A stretch of DNA of 64,000 nucleotides from Arthrobacter sp. ISL-30 (GTDB lineage: Bacteria; Actinomycetota; Actinomycetes; Actinomycetales; Micrococcaceae), in the NCBI RefSeq assembly GCF_018613855.1, contig NZ_JAGGPK010000012.1:1-64000 (forward strand), written 5' to 3'. The translations under genes and the position numbers were made by a program. Each line of letters starts with the position of its first letter. Within the stretch, counting starts at the first letter, position 1. Below are positions 53,774 to 63,760 of this stretch, one piece after another. The notes beneath the pieces were generated by a model. That model was not told the DNA's origin. It made no database searches and saw nothing but the letters and a program-made list of their open reading frames with translations.

Positions 53774-55900
53774 GTGCCACATTTGGAAGAGCAAGAACTG
53801 TCATGGACTGATTTGGACCAGCGGGCGGTAGACACGGTCCGCGTCCTGGCAGCCGACGCTGTCGAAAAGGTGGGCAACGGTCACCCCGGCACTGCCATGA
53901 GCCTCGCCCCCGCCGCATACCTTCTCTTCCAGAAGCTGATGCGCCACGATCCGAAGAACCCGGACTGGATCGGCCGTGACCGGTTCATCCTGTCTCCTGG
54001 CCACACCTCGCTGACCCTTTACATCCAGCTGTTCCTTTCGGGGTACGGGCTGGAGCTTAAGGACCTCGAGGCCCTTCGCACCTGGGGCTCCCTCACGCCG
54101 GGCCACCCTGAGTACAAGCACACCGCGGGTGTGGAGATCACGACCGGACCGCTGGGCCAGGGCCTGGCCTCTTCGGTCGGCTTCGCGTATTCGCAGCGCC
54201 GCCAGCGCGGCCTGTTCGACGCCGATGCTCCCGCCGGCGAGAGCCCGTTCGACCACACCATCTGGGTGATCGCCTCCGACGGCGACCTCCAGGAAGGCGT
54301 GACCTCCGAGGCTTCCTCGCTGGCCGGCCACCAGGAGCTGGGCAACCTGGTTGTTATCTACGATGAGAACCACATTTCCATCGAGGACGACACCGACATT
54401 GCTTTCACCGAGGATGTCCTGAAGCGCTACGAGTCATACGGCTGGCACACCCAGCGCGTTGACTGGACCCGCACCGGTGACTACAAGGAGGACGTCCAGG
54501 AGCTCTACTCCGCGCTGCTGGCTGCCAAGGCTGAGACCTCCAGGCCGTCCATCATTTCGCTGCGCACCATCATCGGCTACCCGGCGCCGAAGAAGCAGAA
54601 CACCGGCAAGATCCACGGTTCAGCCCTGGGCGCCGAGGAAGTGCATGCGCTCAAGGAAGTTTTGGGCTTCGACCCCGCGAAGACCTTCCAGGTTGACGAA
54701 GACGTCCTGGCCCACGCCCGCCAGGTCGTGGAGCGCGGCGCCGCAGCCCGCGCCGAATGGCAGAGCACCTTCGAGGCCTGGCAGACCGCCAACCCCGAGG
54801 GCGCTGGCCTGCTGGAGCGCATCGAAGCCAAGAAGCTTCCGGTGGAGCTCGACGCCGCCCTGCCGACCTTCGAGGCGGGCAAGGACGTGTCCACCCGCGC
54901 CGCATCCGGCAAGGTCCTGAACGCCATCGGACCGGTGCTGCCGGAACTGTGGGGCGGTTCGGCTGACCTCGCCGAATCCAACAACACCACCATCGAGGGA
55001 TCGCCGTCGTTCATCCCGGCCTCGCGCTCCACGCACGCCTGGACCGGCAACCCGTATGGCCGGGTGCTGCACTTCGGCATCCGCGAGCACGCCGCTGCGT
55101 CGATCGTGAACGGCATCGCCTTGCACGGCCGGACCCGCGCGTTCTCCGGTACGTTCCTCATCTTCAGCGACTACCAGCGTCCGGCCATCCGCCTCGGCGC
55201 ACTCATGGGCGTCCCTTCCCTCTATGTCTGGACCCACGACTCGATTGGTCTTGGCGAAGACGGGCCAACCCACCAGCCCGTGGAGCAGCTTGCCTCGCTG
55301 CGCGCCATCCCGGGCCTTGACGTGGTCCGCCCGGGCGACGCCAACGAGGTCGCGGCGGCCTGGAAGACCATGCTGGAGAACCACGAGAACCCGGCCGGCA
55401 TCGTTTTGACCCGCCAGAACATCCCCACCTACGCCCGCGGCGAAGGCCAGGCCAGCGGCGACACCTTCGGCTCCACGGCCGGCGTCGCGAAGGGCGGCTA
55501 TGTGCTCGCCGAGGCGTCCAAGGATGGCCAGACGGTTCCCGCGGACGTCATCCTCATCGGTACGGGCTCCGAGGTCCAGCTCGCTGTCCAGGCCCGCGAA
55601 GCACTCCAGGCTGAAGGCGTCGCCGCCCGTGTGGTCTCCATGCCGTGCGTGGAGTGGTTCAACAAGCAGGACGCCGCCTATCGCGAATCCGTGCTCCCGG
55701 CAGCTGTGAAGGCGCGCGTCTCCGTGGAAGCCGGCCTCGCCCTGGGCTGGAAGGAAATCGTCGGCGACGCTGGACGTTCCATCAGCCTGGAGCACTTCGG
55801 CGCCTCGGCTGACTACAAGCGGCTCTTCAAGGAGTTCGGCATCACCGCCGAAGCCGTGACGGCCGCGGCCAAGGACTCCCTCGCAGGCCTGTCGGCCTGA
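53774..55900 (+). CDS. tkt: transketolase
   Basis: The protein has about 708 residues. Thiamine-diphosphate motifs are visible: [42 protein letters not shown] and the PP domain [24 protein letters not shown]. It moves two-carbon units between sugar phosphates in the pentose phosphate pathway. The start is probably GTG 53774 ([14 protein letters not shown]), which has GAGGGG 10 bases upstream; the open frame to 53651 has no such site. It begins the tkt-tal-pgi-zwf-opcA-pgl block. Confidence 0.93.
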   Translation: MPHLEEQELSWTDLDQRAVDTVRVLAADAVEKVGNGHPGTAMSLAPAAYLLFQKLMRHDPKNPDWIGRDRFILSPGHTSLTLYIQLFLSGYGLELKDLEALRTWGSLTPGHPEYKHTAGVEITTGPLGQGLASSVGFAYSQRRQRGLFDADAPAGESPFDHTIWVIASDGDLQEGVTSEASSLAGHQELGNLVVIYDENHISIEDDTDIAFTEDVLKRYESYGWHTQRVDWTRTGDYKEDVQELYSALLAAKAETSRPSIISLRTIIGYPAPKKQNTGKIHGSALGAEEVHALKEVLGFDPAKTFQVDEDVLAHARQVVERGAAARAEWQSTFEAWQTANPEGAGLLERIEAKKLPVELDAALPTFEAGKDVSTRAASGKVLNAIGPVLPELWGGSADLAESNNTTIEGSPSFIPASRSTHAWTGNPYGRVLHFGIREHAAASIVNGIALHGRTRAFSGTFLIFSDYQRPAIRLGALMGVPSLYVWTHDSIGLGEDGPTHQPVEQLASLRAIPGLDVVRPGDANEVAAAWKTMLENHENPAGIVLTRQNIPTYARGEGQASGDTFGSTAGVAKGGYVLAEASKDGQTVPADVILIGTGSEVQLAVQAREALQAEGVAARVVSMPCVEWFNKQDAAYRESVLPAAVKARVSVEAGLALGWKEIVGDAGRSISLEHFGASADYKRLFKEFGITAEAVTAAAKDSLAGLSA

Positions 55901-55927
55901 AAACCTGAATTTCAAGGAGAACTGAAA

Positions 55928-57046
55928 ATGACTACCACCCCCACGCAGAAGCTTTCCGACATCGGCGTCTCCATCTGGCTTGACGACCTGTCCCGTGAGC
56001 GACTCTCCAGCGGCAGCCTGCAGAAGCTGATTGACGAGAAGAACGTCGTTGGTGTCACCACCAACCCGAGCATCTTCCACCAGGCGATCACCACCGGCCA
56101 CTACTACGACGGCAAGATCGCCGAACTCGCGGCCAAGGGCTCCAGCCTCGAGGAGACCATCTTCGAGATCACCACCACCGACGTCGCCGATGCCTGTGAC
56201 CTCTTCGCCCCCGTGGCCGCCGCCACGAAGGGCGTCGACGGCCGCGTCTCCATCGAGGTGGACCCCCGCCTTGCCTGGGACACTGCCGGCACCATCGCCG
56301 AGGCCAAGCACCTGTACAAGCGGGTCGGCAAGGACAACGTGCACATCAAGATTCCGGCCACCCTTGAGGGCCTCGAGGCCATCACGGCCACGCTCGCCGA
56401 GGGCATCAGCGTCAACGTGACCCTGATCTTCTCCCTGGAGCGCTACCGCGCCGTCATCAATGCCTTCCAGTCCGGCCTGGAGCAGGCCAAGGAAAACGGG
56501 CATGATCTCTCCAAGATCCACTCCGTTGCCTCGTTCTTCGTCTCCCGCGTGGACACCGAGATCGACAAGCGCCTGGACAAGATCGGCACCGACGAGGCCA
56601 AGGCCCTGAAGGGCAAGGCCGGCGTTGCCAACGCACGCCTGGCCTACCAGGTCCACGAAGAGCTCTTCTCCACCGAGCGTTGGGCTGTGCTGGCTGAGGC
56701 CGGCGCACTCCCCCAGCGTCCCCTCTGGGCCAGCACCGGCGTCAAGGACCCCGCCTACCCGGACACCCTGTACGTCACTGAGCTAGCCGCCCCCGGCGTG
56801 GTCAACACCATGCCGGAGAAGACCCTCGAAGCCACGTTCGACCACGGCGTCGTCACCGGCGACACTGTCACCGGAACCTACAACGAGGCCAACGCCGTCC
56901 TGGACGCCCTGGAAGCAATCGGCGTGTCCTACAACGACGTCGTCGCCGTCCTCGAGTCCGAAGGCCTCGACAAGTTCGTCGCCAGCTGGAAGGAACTGCT
57001 CGGAGACGTCGAGGGCGCCCTCGCTTCTGCACGGAAGGCTTCCTAA
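55928..57046 (+). CDS. tal: transaldolase
   Basis: The protein has 372 residues, with the Schiff-base Lys 141 in [16 protein letters not shown] and an N-terminal [11 protein letters not shown] motif. It exchanges dihydroxyacetone units between sedoheptulose-7-P and glyceraldehyde-3-P. AAGGAG lies 7 bases before the ATG. It follows tkt by 27 bases and precedes pgi by 5. Confidence 0.96.
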   Translation: MTTTPTQKLSDIGVSIWLDDLSRERLSSGSLQKLIDEKNVVGVTTNPSIFHQAITTGHYYDGKIAELAAKGSSLEETIFEITTTDVADACDLFAPVAAATKGVDGRVSIEVDPRLAWDTAGTIAEAKHLYKRVGKDNVHIKIPATLEGLEAITATLAEGISVNVTLIFSLERYRAVINAFQSGLEQAKENGHDLSKIHSVASFFVSRVDTEIDKRLDKIGTDEAKALKGKAGVANARLAYQVHEELFSTERWAVLAEAGALPQRPLWASTGVKDPAYPDTLYVTELAAPGVVNTMPEKTLEATFDHGVVTGDTVTGTYNEANAVLDALEAIGVSYNDVVAVLESEGLDKFVASWKELLGDVEGALASARKAS

Positions 57047-57051
57047 TCCAC

Positions 57052-58683
57052 ATGAGCACACTCAGCTACGACGTCACCGGTGCCGCGCAGCAGGCCATCG
57101 AGCAGCAGATCCAGACCCTCGTCGAAGACAGGATCGCTAGCCGGATTTTCGCCAAGGACCACACACTGTGGGGTCCTGATGCGGAATCCGAGTCGGCCAT
57201 CCGCCTTGGCTGGGTTGAGGCGGCCACCGTCTCGCAGGCCCTCGTCGGCGAGATCCTGGAACTTCGGAACTCGCTGAAGGCTGACGGCGTCACCCATATT
57301 GTCCTCTGCGGCATGGGTGGCTCTTCGCTGGCCCCCGAGGTCATTGCCGGTACCGCTGGCGTCGAGCTGACCGTGCTTGACAGCACTGACCCTGAACAGG
57401 TCAGTGCTGCCCTGGCGGACCGCCTGGCGGAGACAGCAATCGTCGTCTCGTCCAAGTCCGGTTCTACCGTTGAGACTGATTCGCAGCGCAGGATTTTCGA
57501 GCAGGCCTTTAACGACGCCGGGATCGATGCCAAGAGCCGCATCATCATCGTCACGGATCCGGGTTCCCCGCTGGACAAGGCATCCCGTGAAGCTGGCTAC
57601 CGTGCCGTCTTCAATGCCGACCCCAATGTAGGCGGGCGCTTCTCCGCACTGACCGCCTTCGGCCTGGTTCCCAGTGGACTGGCCGGGGTCGATATCCAGG
57701 CCTTCCTTGACGAAGCCGAAGAAGCGGCAGAGGTCCTGAATGAGGACTCCGCCGACAACATCGGCCTGGCGCTCGGTATCGCGCTTGGCGGGACCAGCCC
57801 GCTGCGCAACAAGATCGTCATCGCCGAGGACGGATCCGGCATAGTCGGCTTCGCAGACTGGGCCGAACAGCTCATTGCCGAATCCACCGGCAAGCTGGGC
57901 ACCGGGGTCCTTCCTGTCGTCGCTGGATCGGACTCGCCCGAGGCGAAGCTCGGCGCCGACGACATCCTGGTGATCCGCCTGGTTTCGGCTGATTCCGACG
58001 CCGAGCTGCGCGAAAATGAGGTCGCCGTCGCCGGCGGCCTGGCCTCACAGATGCTCGTGTGGGAATTTGCTACCGCCGTCGCCGGTCGACTGCTGGGCAT
58101 CAACCCGTTTGACCAGCCCGACGTCGAAGCCGCGAAGGTGGCCGCGCGCGGGCTCCTGGACGCCCGTCCCGAACCGACTCCCGCCAACTTCGTCGACGGC
58201 GCCGTAGAGGTCCGCGGCGGCGCCTGGCTGGGCGATGCCGCGTCCGCAGAGGAGGCCGTTGAGGCGCTCCTGGCGGAACTTGCCAGCGACGGCTACCTCA
58301 GCGTCCAGGCTTATTTCGACCGGATTGCGTACGCGCCGCTCGAGGGCGTCCGTGACCAGCTTGCAGCCGTCACCGGTAGGCCCGTCACGTTCGGCTGGGG
58401 ACCGCGCTTCCTGCACTCCACCGGTCAGTTCCACAAGGGTGGACCCGCCATCGGTGTCTTCCTCCAGATCACGGCAGCGTCCCCGACGGACCTTGCCATT
58501 CCGGAACGTCCCTTCACGTTCGGCCAGCTGATCGCAGCCCAGGCTGCCGGTGACGCCCAGGTGCTGGAGGATCACGGACGTCCCGTGCTCCGCCTCCACC
58601 TCACCGATCGCGCGGCCGGCGTTGCACAGCTCCAGGACATCGTCGCTGCTCTGGCCGGCCAGGCCAGCGCGCTCGAAAGCTAA
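57052..58683 (+). CDS. pgi: glucose-6-phosphate isomerase
   Basis: A 543-residue two-SIS-domain enzyme with the sugar-binding SSKSGSTVETDSQ loop. It interconverts glucose-6-phosphate and fructose-6-phosphate. Its placement between tal and zwf links glycolysis and the pentose phosphate pathway. Genome annotators may call this type bifunctional or short pgi; catalytic residues were not checked individually. Confidence 0.92.
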   Translation: MSTLSYDVTGAAQQAIEQQIQTLVEDRIASRIFAKDHTLWGPDAESESAIRLGWVEAATVSQALVGEILELRNSLKADGVTHIVLCGMGGSSLAPEVIAGTAGVELTVLDSTDPEQVSAALADRLAETAIVVSSKSGSTVETDSQRRIFEQAFNDAGIDAKSRIIIVTDPGSPLDKASREAGYRAVFNADPNVGGRFSALTAFGLVPSGLAGVDIQAFLDEAEEAAEVLNEDSADNIGLALGIALGGTSPLRNKIVIAEDGSGIVGFADWAEQLIAESTGKLGTGVLPVVAGSDSPEAKLGADDILVIRLVSADSDAELRENEVAVAGGLASQMLVWEFATAVAGRLLGINPFDQPDVEAAKVAARGLLDARPEPTPANFVDGAVEVRGGAWLGDAASAEEAVEALLAELASDGYLSVQAYFDRIAYAPLEGVRDQLAAVTGRPVTFGWGPRFLHSTGQFHKGGPAIGVFLQITAASPTDLAIPERPFTFGQLIAAQAAGDAQVLEDHGRPVLRLHLTDRAAGVAQLQDIVAALAGQASALES

Positions 58684-58699
58684 GGCACAGAAGCAAACC

Positions 58700-60256
58700 A
58701 TGCCAGAAACTGAAAACGGCAGGAAGGCTGCCGGTCGCCGCAATCCCCTCAGGGATCCGCGCGACCGGCGCCTCAGCCGCATCGCAGGCCCCTCTTCCCT
58801 CGTATTCTTCGGCGTCACCGGGGATCTTGCCCGCAAGAAACTCATGCCGGCCGTTTACGATCTCGCGAACCGGGGCCTCCTGCCGCCGAGCTTCGCACTG
58901 GTGGGCTTTGGCCGTCGCGAGTGGGACAACGAGGAATTCGCCGCCGAGGTAAAGGAAAACGTCAAGGCCCACTCGCGAACGCCGTTCGATGAGGCCGTGT
59001 GGAACCAGCTGTCCGAGGGCATCCGGTTCGTGCAGGGAGAGTTTGACGACGACGGCGCGTTCAAACGCCTGCGGGAAACCCTGGATGAGCTTGATGAGCA
59101 CCGCGGAACCCGTGGCAACCACGGCTTCTACCTGTCCATTCCGCCGAAGGCGTTCGAGCAGGTCTGCCGGCAGCTGTCCAAGCACGGACTGGCCGAGGCT
59201 CCCGCCGGGCAGTGGCGTCGCGTTGTCATCGAGAAGCCCTTCGGCCACGACCTCGAGTCGGCCCGGCAACTCAATGACATCGTGGAGTCCGTATTCCCGC
59301 AGGATGCCGTGTTCCGAATCGACCACTACCTTGGCAAGGAAACGGTCCAGAACATCCTGGCGCTGCGATTCGCCAACCAGCTGTTCGAGCCGCTCTGGAA
59401 CGCCAACTACGTCGACCACGTCCAGATCACCATGGCCGAGGACATCGGGACAGGCGGCCGTGCCGGCTACTACGACGGCGTGGGCGCGGCGCGGGACGTC
59501 ATCCAGAACCACCTCCTGCAGCTCCTGGCCCTGACCGCCATGGAGGAGCCCATCTCCTTCAACGCGAACGATCTGCGTGCCGAGAAGGAGAAAGTTCTCG
59601 CAGCCGTGAAGCTGCCGGAGGACCTCTCCACGCATTCCGCCCGCGGACAATTTACGGGTGGTCTCCAGGGCGGCGAAGTGGTCCAGGGCTACCTTGAAGA
59701 AGACGGCATCCCTGCCGACTCCAAAACCGAAACCTATGCCGCGATCCGTGTGGACATCAACACCCGCCGCTGGCATGGCGTGCCCTTCTACCTTCGCGCA
59801 GGGAAACGCCTGGGACGCCGCGTCACGGAAATCGCCGTGGTCCTTAAGCGTGCCCCCAACCTGCTCTTCCGCGATCACAGCGAAGACGACTTCGGACAGA
59901 ACGCCGTGGTCATCCGGGTCCAGCCCGATGAAGGTGCAACCATACGCTTCGGATCCAAAGTGCCGGGGACCCAAATGGAAGTCCGCGACGTCACGATGGA
60001 CTTTGGCTATGGTCACTCCTTTACGGAATCCAGCCCTGAAGCGTACGAGCGACTCATCCTGGACGTCCTCCTGGGCGAGCCGCCGCTGTTCCCGCGGCAC
60101 GAGGAAGTAGAGCTGTCCTGGAAGATCCTGGATCCCTTCGAGGAATACTGGGCCAGCCTGGATGACCAGCCCGAACCCTATGCTCCCGGCAGTTGGGGAC
60201 CGGCTTCAGCCGACGAGTTGCTTGCCCGCGACGGACGAACCTGGAGAAGGCCATGA
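58700..60256 (+). CDS. zwf: glucose-6-phosphate dehydrogenase
   Basis: The protein has 518 residues from ATG 58700 (the frame extends upstream inside pgi, without support). FFGVTGDLARKKLMPAVYDL binds NADP, FRIDHYLGKETVQNILALRFAN is the active site, and YYDGVGAARDVIQNHLLQLL follows. It makes 6-phosphogluconolactone and NADPH. The opcA gene overlaps its stop. Confidence 0.96.
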   Translation: MPETENGRKAAGRRNPLRDPRDRRLSRIAGPSSLVFFGVTGDLARKKLMPAVYDLANRGLLPPSFALVGFGRREWDNEEFAAEVKENVKAHSRTPFDEAVWNQLSEGIRFVQGEFDDDGAFKRLRETLDELDEHRGTRGNHGFYLSIPPKAFEQVCRQLSKHGLAEAPAGQWRRVVIEKPFGHDLESARQLNDIVESVFPQDAVFRIDHYLGKETVQNILALRFANQLFEPLWNANYVDHVQITMAEDIGTGGRAGYYDGVGAARDVIQNHLLQLLALTAMEEPISFNANDLRAEKEKVLAAVKLPEDLSTHSARGQFTGGLQGGEVVQGYLEEDGIPADSKTETYAAIRVDINTRRWHGVPFYLRAGKRLGRRVTEIAVVLKRAPNLLFRDHSEDDFGQNAVVIRVQPDEGATIRFGSKVPGTQMEVRDVTMDFGYGHSFTESSPEAYERLILDVLLGEPPLFPRHEEVELSWKILDPFEEYWASLDDQPEPYAPGSWGPASADELLARDGRTWRRP

Positions 60257-61194
60257 TCGTAGATCTTCCCGACACAACTACCTCCAAGATCTCCAAGAAG
60301 ATCACCGCCCTGCGTGAACAGGGCGGTGTCATCGCCCTGGGCCGGGTGCTCACCCTTGTGGTAGTCACCAAGTCCGGGCTTGAGGAGGAAGCCATCGAGG
60401 CGGCCAACGAGGCCAGCCGCGAACACCCCTGCCGGATCATAGTCATGGCCGATGCCGGCAGCGAGGCCCCCGACCGCCTTGATGCACAAATTCGCGTAGG
60501 AGGCGACGCGGGTGCCTCCGAGGTGATTGTCCTGCGCGGTTACGGCCGGCTGGCGCATGAGAGCGAATCGCTGGTCAACGGGCTGCTCCTGCCAGACGCT
60601 CCCATTGTTGCCTGGTGGCCTCACGGTGCCCCCGAGAACGCCTGCGAAACCTCTATCGGCAGCATCGCACACCGCCGCATCACCGATTCGGCCAACGAGC
60701 CTGATCCGCGTGCTGCCCTGGAACGCATCCGTTCGACCTACAAAGCCGGAGACACCGATCTGGCCTGGACGCGGTTGACCAACTGGCGCATCCAGCTTGC
60801 CGCTGTCCTTGACCAGGTGGACGATGCGCCGGTGACGGCGGTCGCCGTCGAAGGTGCCTCCGACTCCCCCAGCACCCTGCTGCTGGCCTCCTGGCTGTCC
60901 CTGGCCCTCGACGCACCCGTTGACATTGTCGCTGATCCGGCGGGAACCGGTATCCGTCGCGTGCGGCTGACGCGCGAATCCGGAGATGTGCAGCTGGTCC
61001 GCCCCGGCCTGACGGTAGCGGAGCTGACCCAGCCGGGTCAGCCTTCCCAGCGCATCTCGCTGCCCCGCCGCAGCCTGAAGGACTGCCTCGCCGAGGAGCT
61101 CCGCCGCCTGGACCCCGACGACGTTTTCGGTGAAGTGATTACTATGGGACTGCCACGAACCAACAAAAGGAGTGACCGTCCCAGTGACAGCTGA
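60253..61194 (+). CDS. opcA: glucose-6-phosphate dehydrogenase assembly protein OpcA
   Basis: A 313-residue member of the OpcA family, which activates Zwf in cyanobacteria and actinobacteria. Family segments are VIALGRVLTLVVVT, PCRIIVM and PIVAWWPHGAPENACET. The ATG at 60253 overlaps the zwf TGA as ATGA. Its catalytic role is unknown; it probably acts as an allosteric or folding partner of Zwf. Confidence 0.9.
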   Translation: MIVDLPDTTTSKISKKITALREQGGVIALGRVLTLVVVTKSGLEEEAIEAANEASREHPCRIIVMADAGSEAPDRLDAQIRVGGDAGASEVIVLRGYGRLAHESESLVNGLLLPDAPIVAWWPHGAPENACETSIGSIAHRRITDSANEPDPRAALERIRSTYKAGDTDLAWTRLTNWRIQLAAVLDQVDDAPVTAVAVEGASDSPSTLLLASWLSLALDAPVDIVADPAGTGIRRVRLTRESGDVQLVRPGLTVAELTQPGQPSQRISLPRRSLKDCLAEELRRLDPDDVFGEVITMGLPRTNKRSDRPSDS

Positions 61195-62002
61195 ACCCAG
61201 AGTAAGCATCCATCCTGACTCAACAGTTCTCATGGCCGCCATCGCGGCACGGCTGATCACCAAGCTGGTGGACGTCCAGGACAAGCATGGCGAAGCCACA
61301 GTGGTCCTCACGGGCGGCACTGTCGGGATCGGAACGCTGAAGGCTGTTGCTGACTCCCCCGCCGCACCCGCAGTGGACTGGTCGCGTGTGAACTTCTGGT
61401 GGGGCGACGAGCGCTTTGTGCCTGCAAACGACGCTGACCGGAACACACTACAGGCCTACAAAGCTCTTCTGTCCCACATTCCGGTTGATCTTGCTCGCGT
61501 GCATGAACCGGGTTCCTCGGATGATTTCGCCTCGGCCGACGAGGCCGCGAACGACTATGCCCAGCGACTCAAGGCGGCCGCCGAGGCGGAGCATGCAGCT
61601 GATACCTCCGACAACCGTCTGGAGGAGGCCGGCGAGCTTCCGCGCTTCGATGTCCTCCTGTTGGGCGTGGGTCCGGATGCCCACATCGCGTCCCTGTTCC
61701 CCGAGCAGGCGGGTATCAGGGTCAAGGATCGTACAGTGGTGGGGGTAGAAAACTCACCCAAACCGCCCCCGTCACGCATTTCCCTGACGCTGCCTGCCAT
61801 CAACTCCGCGCAGGAGATCTGGATGGTCGTGGCCGGCGAAGACAAGGCCGGGGCTGTGGGCCTTGCCCTTGCCGGCGCAAACCCGGTCCAGGTTCCGGCC
61901 TCCGGGCCGAAGGGCCGCTCACGGACCCTCTGGCTGATCGACGAAAACGCCGCCTCCCGTGTCCCCCAGCAGCTCGTCCGCAAGGATCCCGCGGGCGCGT
62001 AG
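61184..62002 (+). CDS. pgl: 6-phosphogluconolactonase
   Basis: A 272-residue DevB/SOL-type lactonase with VVLTGGTVGIGTL and NFWWGDERFVPANDADRN at the active site, plus LLLGVGPDAHIASLFP. I chose GTG 61184, which has AAAAGGAG 11 bases upstream; GTG 61172 would sit too close to it. It overlaps the opcA stop. It removes the product of Zwf. Its 3' end (61919-62002) overlaps the rbpA coding region on the other strand. Confidence 0.9.
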   Translation: MTAEPRVSIHPDSTVLMAAIAARLITKLVDVQDKHGEATVVLTGGTVGIGTLKAVADSPAAPAVDWSRVNFWWGDERFVPANDADRNTLQAYKALLSHIPVDLARVHEPGSSDDFASADEAANDYAQRLKAAAEAEHAADTSDNRLEEAGELPRFDVLLLGVGPDAHIASLFPEQAGIRVKDRTVVGVENSPKPPPSRISLTLPAINSAQEIWMVVAGEDKAGAVGLALAGANPVQVPASGPKGRSRTLWLIDENAASRVPQQLVRKDPAGA

Positions 62003-62350
62003 CCTGTCAAGCGCTCCAGCCAGGACCTCTTCAGCGTCCTGGCTGGAGCGTCTTTCTTTAACGTAATCCAAGTGGCTCTTGAAGGCCTCGTCCTCATGCC
62101 GTGCAGCAGGCGCCGTCCCCTGGATCCTGCAGGATGCTCCGCCACACTTCGGGCAGTCCCATTCGCGGGGTATCTGTTCTTCCGGCAGCTTAAGGAAAAC
62201 AAGCCGCGTCTCGTGTCCTTTGGCGCACCAATAGGAGATACGAATACGCGGCAGGCTTTCGCCGGTGCTGCTGCCGGGCTGGTTTTTCGGAGTCGATCCG
62301 GCTTCTACACCCACCCGTGTGCCCCGGAAACCTGACGAGCCATGAACCAT
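61919..62350 (-). CDS. rbpA: RNA polymerase-binding protein RbpA
   Basis: The protein has 143 residues. It begins MVHGSSGFRGTRVG and has the zinc-binding WCAKGHETRLVF and WDCPKCGGASCR pairs, then KSHLDYVKERR, the sigma-interacting region. RbpA binds RNA polymerase and group I sigma factors in actinobacteria. The C-terminus (VLAGALDRLRARGILADELLG onward) is longer than the usual ~115-125 residues and is antisense to the end of pgl and its terminator hairpin. Confidence 0.92.
   Translation of the reverse strand: MVHGSSGFRGTRVGVEAGSTPKNQPGSSTGESLPRIRISYWCAKGHETRLVFLKLPEEQIPREWDCPKCGGASCRIQGTAPAARHEDEAFKSHLDYVKERRSSQDAEEVLAGALDRLRARGILADELLGDTGGGVFVDQPEGP
62012..62050 (+). terminator. Terminator of the pgl operon, inside the rbpA coding region
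   Basis: Arms CGCTCCAGCCAGGAC (62012-62026) and GTCCTGGCTGGAGCG (62036-62050) are perfect inverted copies with a 9-base loop, followed by TCTTTCTTT. It lies 9 bases after the pgl stop and is an ideal rho-independent terminator on the plus strand. Confidence 0.92.
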
Positions 62351-62367
62351 CGGGAACCCCTTGCTTG

Positions 62368-62402
62368 CTGTGGCTAAGCGGCCTGAAGGCCAATAGCCAC
62401 AG
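62368..62402. other. Hairpin between secG and rbpA
   Basis: CTGTGGCTA (62368-62376) and TAGCCACAG (62394-62402) pair perfectly, with inner GGCC pairing. There is no T-tract in the leftward direction, so it could be a processing or weak terminator hairpin for secG or part of the rbpA leader. Confidence 0.5.
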
Positions 62403-62491
62403 TTTAGTGCGGGGATCCCGACGGCGGCAGTACCCGGTTCAGACCGGCTGGTACACCACAGGTGCCGGGAACTCCAGGGAAGCGGGCAGGG

Positions 62492-62749
62492 TTAGGAGTC
62501 GCCTCCGGACGTAAAGCGCATAAGCAGTCCCAGGGCGATAATCACCACGCCCCAGGTGACACCGAGAATGATGGTGAACCGGTTCAGGTTCTTCTCCGCT
62601 ACTCCTGATGAGCTCAGTCCGGAACTCATGCCACCGCCGAACATATCGGACAGGCCGCCGCCGCGTCCCTTGTGCAGCAGAATGAGCAGCGTCAGCAAAA
62701 GGCTGGTGATGCCCAGCAGGATCTGCAGAATGACATGAAGAACGTCCAC
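62492..62749 (-). CDS. secG: preprotein translocase subunit SecG
   Basis: An 85-residue membrane protein with two helices and the SecG loop GRGGGLSDMFGGG between them. It is a nonessential part of the SecYEG channel. The start is GTG 62749, with AAAGG 5 bases upstream; the upstream open frame (to 63190) is antisense to tpiA. It lies 49 bases after tpiA, as in many actinobacteria (gap-pgk-tpiA-secG). Confidence 0.9.
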   Translation of the reverse strand: MDVLHVILQILLGITSLLLTLLILLHKGRGGGLSDMFGGGMSSGLSSSGVAEKNLNRFTIILGVTWGVVIIALGLLMRFTSGGDS

Positions 62750-62798
62750 GACGGCCTTTCGGAAAGATTGGATAGCGGGAGCGGAACCTTCAGCCGGA

Positions 62799-63614
62799 CT
62801 AGTCCTTGACCAGGTGGCTCTCGAACCTGACAATGTTAGCAAATTCAGCCGGGTCAAGGCTTGCGCCGCCCACCAGGAGGCCGTCGACGTCGGGCCCGGC
62901 CAGGATTGCGGCCGCGTTGTTGGCCTTGACCGAGCCGCCGTAGAGCAGGCGGGCCTTGGCAGCAACGCTGTCATCGAAGAGCGTGGCAAGCTCTGCACGG
63001 ATGGCGGCACACATCTCCTGCGCATCCTCAGGTCCCGCAACTTCACCAGTCCCAATGGCCCAGACCGGTTCGTAGGCGACGACGAGCTCAGCGGCCTGCT
63101 CGGCCGTGAGGCCTTCGACGTCGGCACGCAACTGCGCGAGGGTGTGCTCCACGTGGGTTCCGGCCTGGCGGATTTCCAGACCTTCGCCAACGCAGAGCAC
63201 CGGGGTCAGTTCGTGGCGGAAAGCTGCCTTGACCTTGGCGTTGAGCAGTTCGTCGGACTCACCATGAATGGTGCGGCGTTCGCTGTGGCCGACCAGCACA
63301 TAGCTGCAACCGAGCTTCTTGAGGAACTGGCCCGAGATGTCGCCCGTGTAGGCACCGGAGTCGTACGGAGACAGGTCCTGCCCGCCATAGACAACGCCGA
63401 GCTCGTCCCCTTGGACGAGGGTCTGGACCCCGCGGAGGTCGGTGAAGGGCGGGAACACGGCAACTTCCACGCGGCTGTAGTCATGGTTGGTGTCGGACAG
63501 CGTCCAAGCCAGTTTCTGCAGGAGGGTGATGCCCTGGACATGGTCCATGTTCATCTTCCAGTTGCCTGCAATGAGCGGCGTGCGGTCAAAGGTGCCGTTG
63601 GTCGAGGTTGTCAC
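62799..63614 (-). CDS. tpiA: triosephosphate isomerase
   Basis: A 271-residue TIM barrel with [23 protein letters not shown] and the active-site [13 protein letters not shown]. It interconverts dihydroxyacetone phosphate and glyceraldehyde-3-phosphate. I chose GTG 63614, which has GGAG 6 bases upstream; ATG 63626 overlaps that site and is less likely. It is between pgk and secG. Confidence 0.95.
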   Translation of the reverse strand: MTTSTNGTFDRTPLIAGNWKMNMDHVQGITLLQKLAWTLSDTNHDYSRVEVAVFPPFTDLRGVQTLVQGDELGVVYGGQDLSPYDSGAYTGDISGQFLKKLGCSYVLVGHSERRTIHGESDELLNAKVKAAFRHELTPVLCVGEGLEIRQAGTHVEHTLAQLRADVEGLTAEQAAELVVAYEPVWAIGTGEVAGPEDAQEMCAAIRAELATLFDDSVAAKARLLYGGSVKANNAAAILAGPDVDGLLVGGASLDPAEFANIVRFESHLVKD

Positions 63615-63654
63615 GAATTTCTCCATAAAAGTACGTTGAAAATAGAGCTTGACA

Positions 63655-63693
63655 GCCGGCAGGGCGTCCTTTGCAGCACAGGGCCCTGCCGGC
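63655..63693. other. Hairpin in the pgk-tpiA gap
   Basis: GCCGGCAGGGC (63655-63665) and GCCCTGCCGGC (63683-63693) are perfect inverted copies. In the leftward direction it is followed by a modestly T-rich stretch, so it might be a partial terminator after pgk or a processing site before tpiA. Confidence 0.5.
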
Positions 63694-63720
63694 GGTCAGA
63701 TGTCCTGGCGGTCGGACGTC

Positions 63721-63760
63721 CTAGCGATGGATCTTCCTAGCGATGGATCTTCCTAGCGAT
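63721..63760. repeat. 16-bp tandem duplication across the pgk stop codon
   Basis: CTAGCGATGGATCTTC occurs at 63721-63736 and again, identical, at 63737-63752; a partial copy CTAGCGAT starts at 63753. On the minus strand each begins with the reverse of TAG, so the pgk stop is present three times. Confidence 0.9.

Noticed and set aside
54620..56656. Long open frame on the minus strand, 678 codons, across tkt and tal
   Set aside because: It is fully antisense to two recognised enzymes in GC-rich DNA, where such shadows are common; it has no family features.
58601..60100. 499-codon minus-strand frame across zwf
   Set aside because: Antisense shadow of a clear glucose-6-phosphate dehydrogenase.
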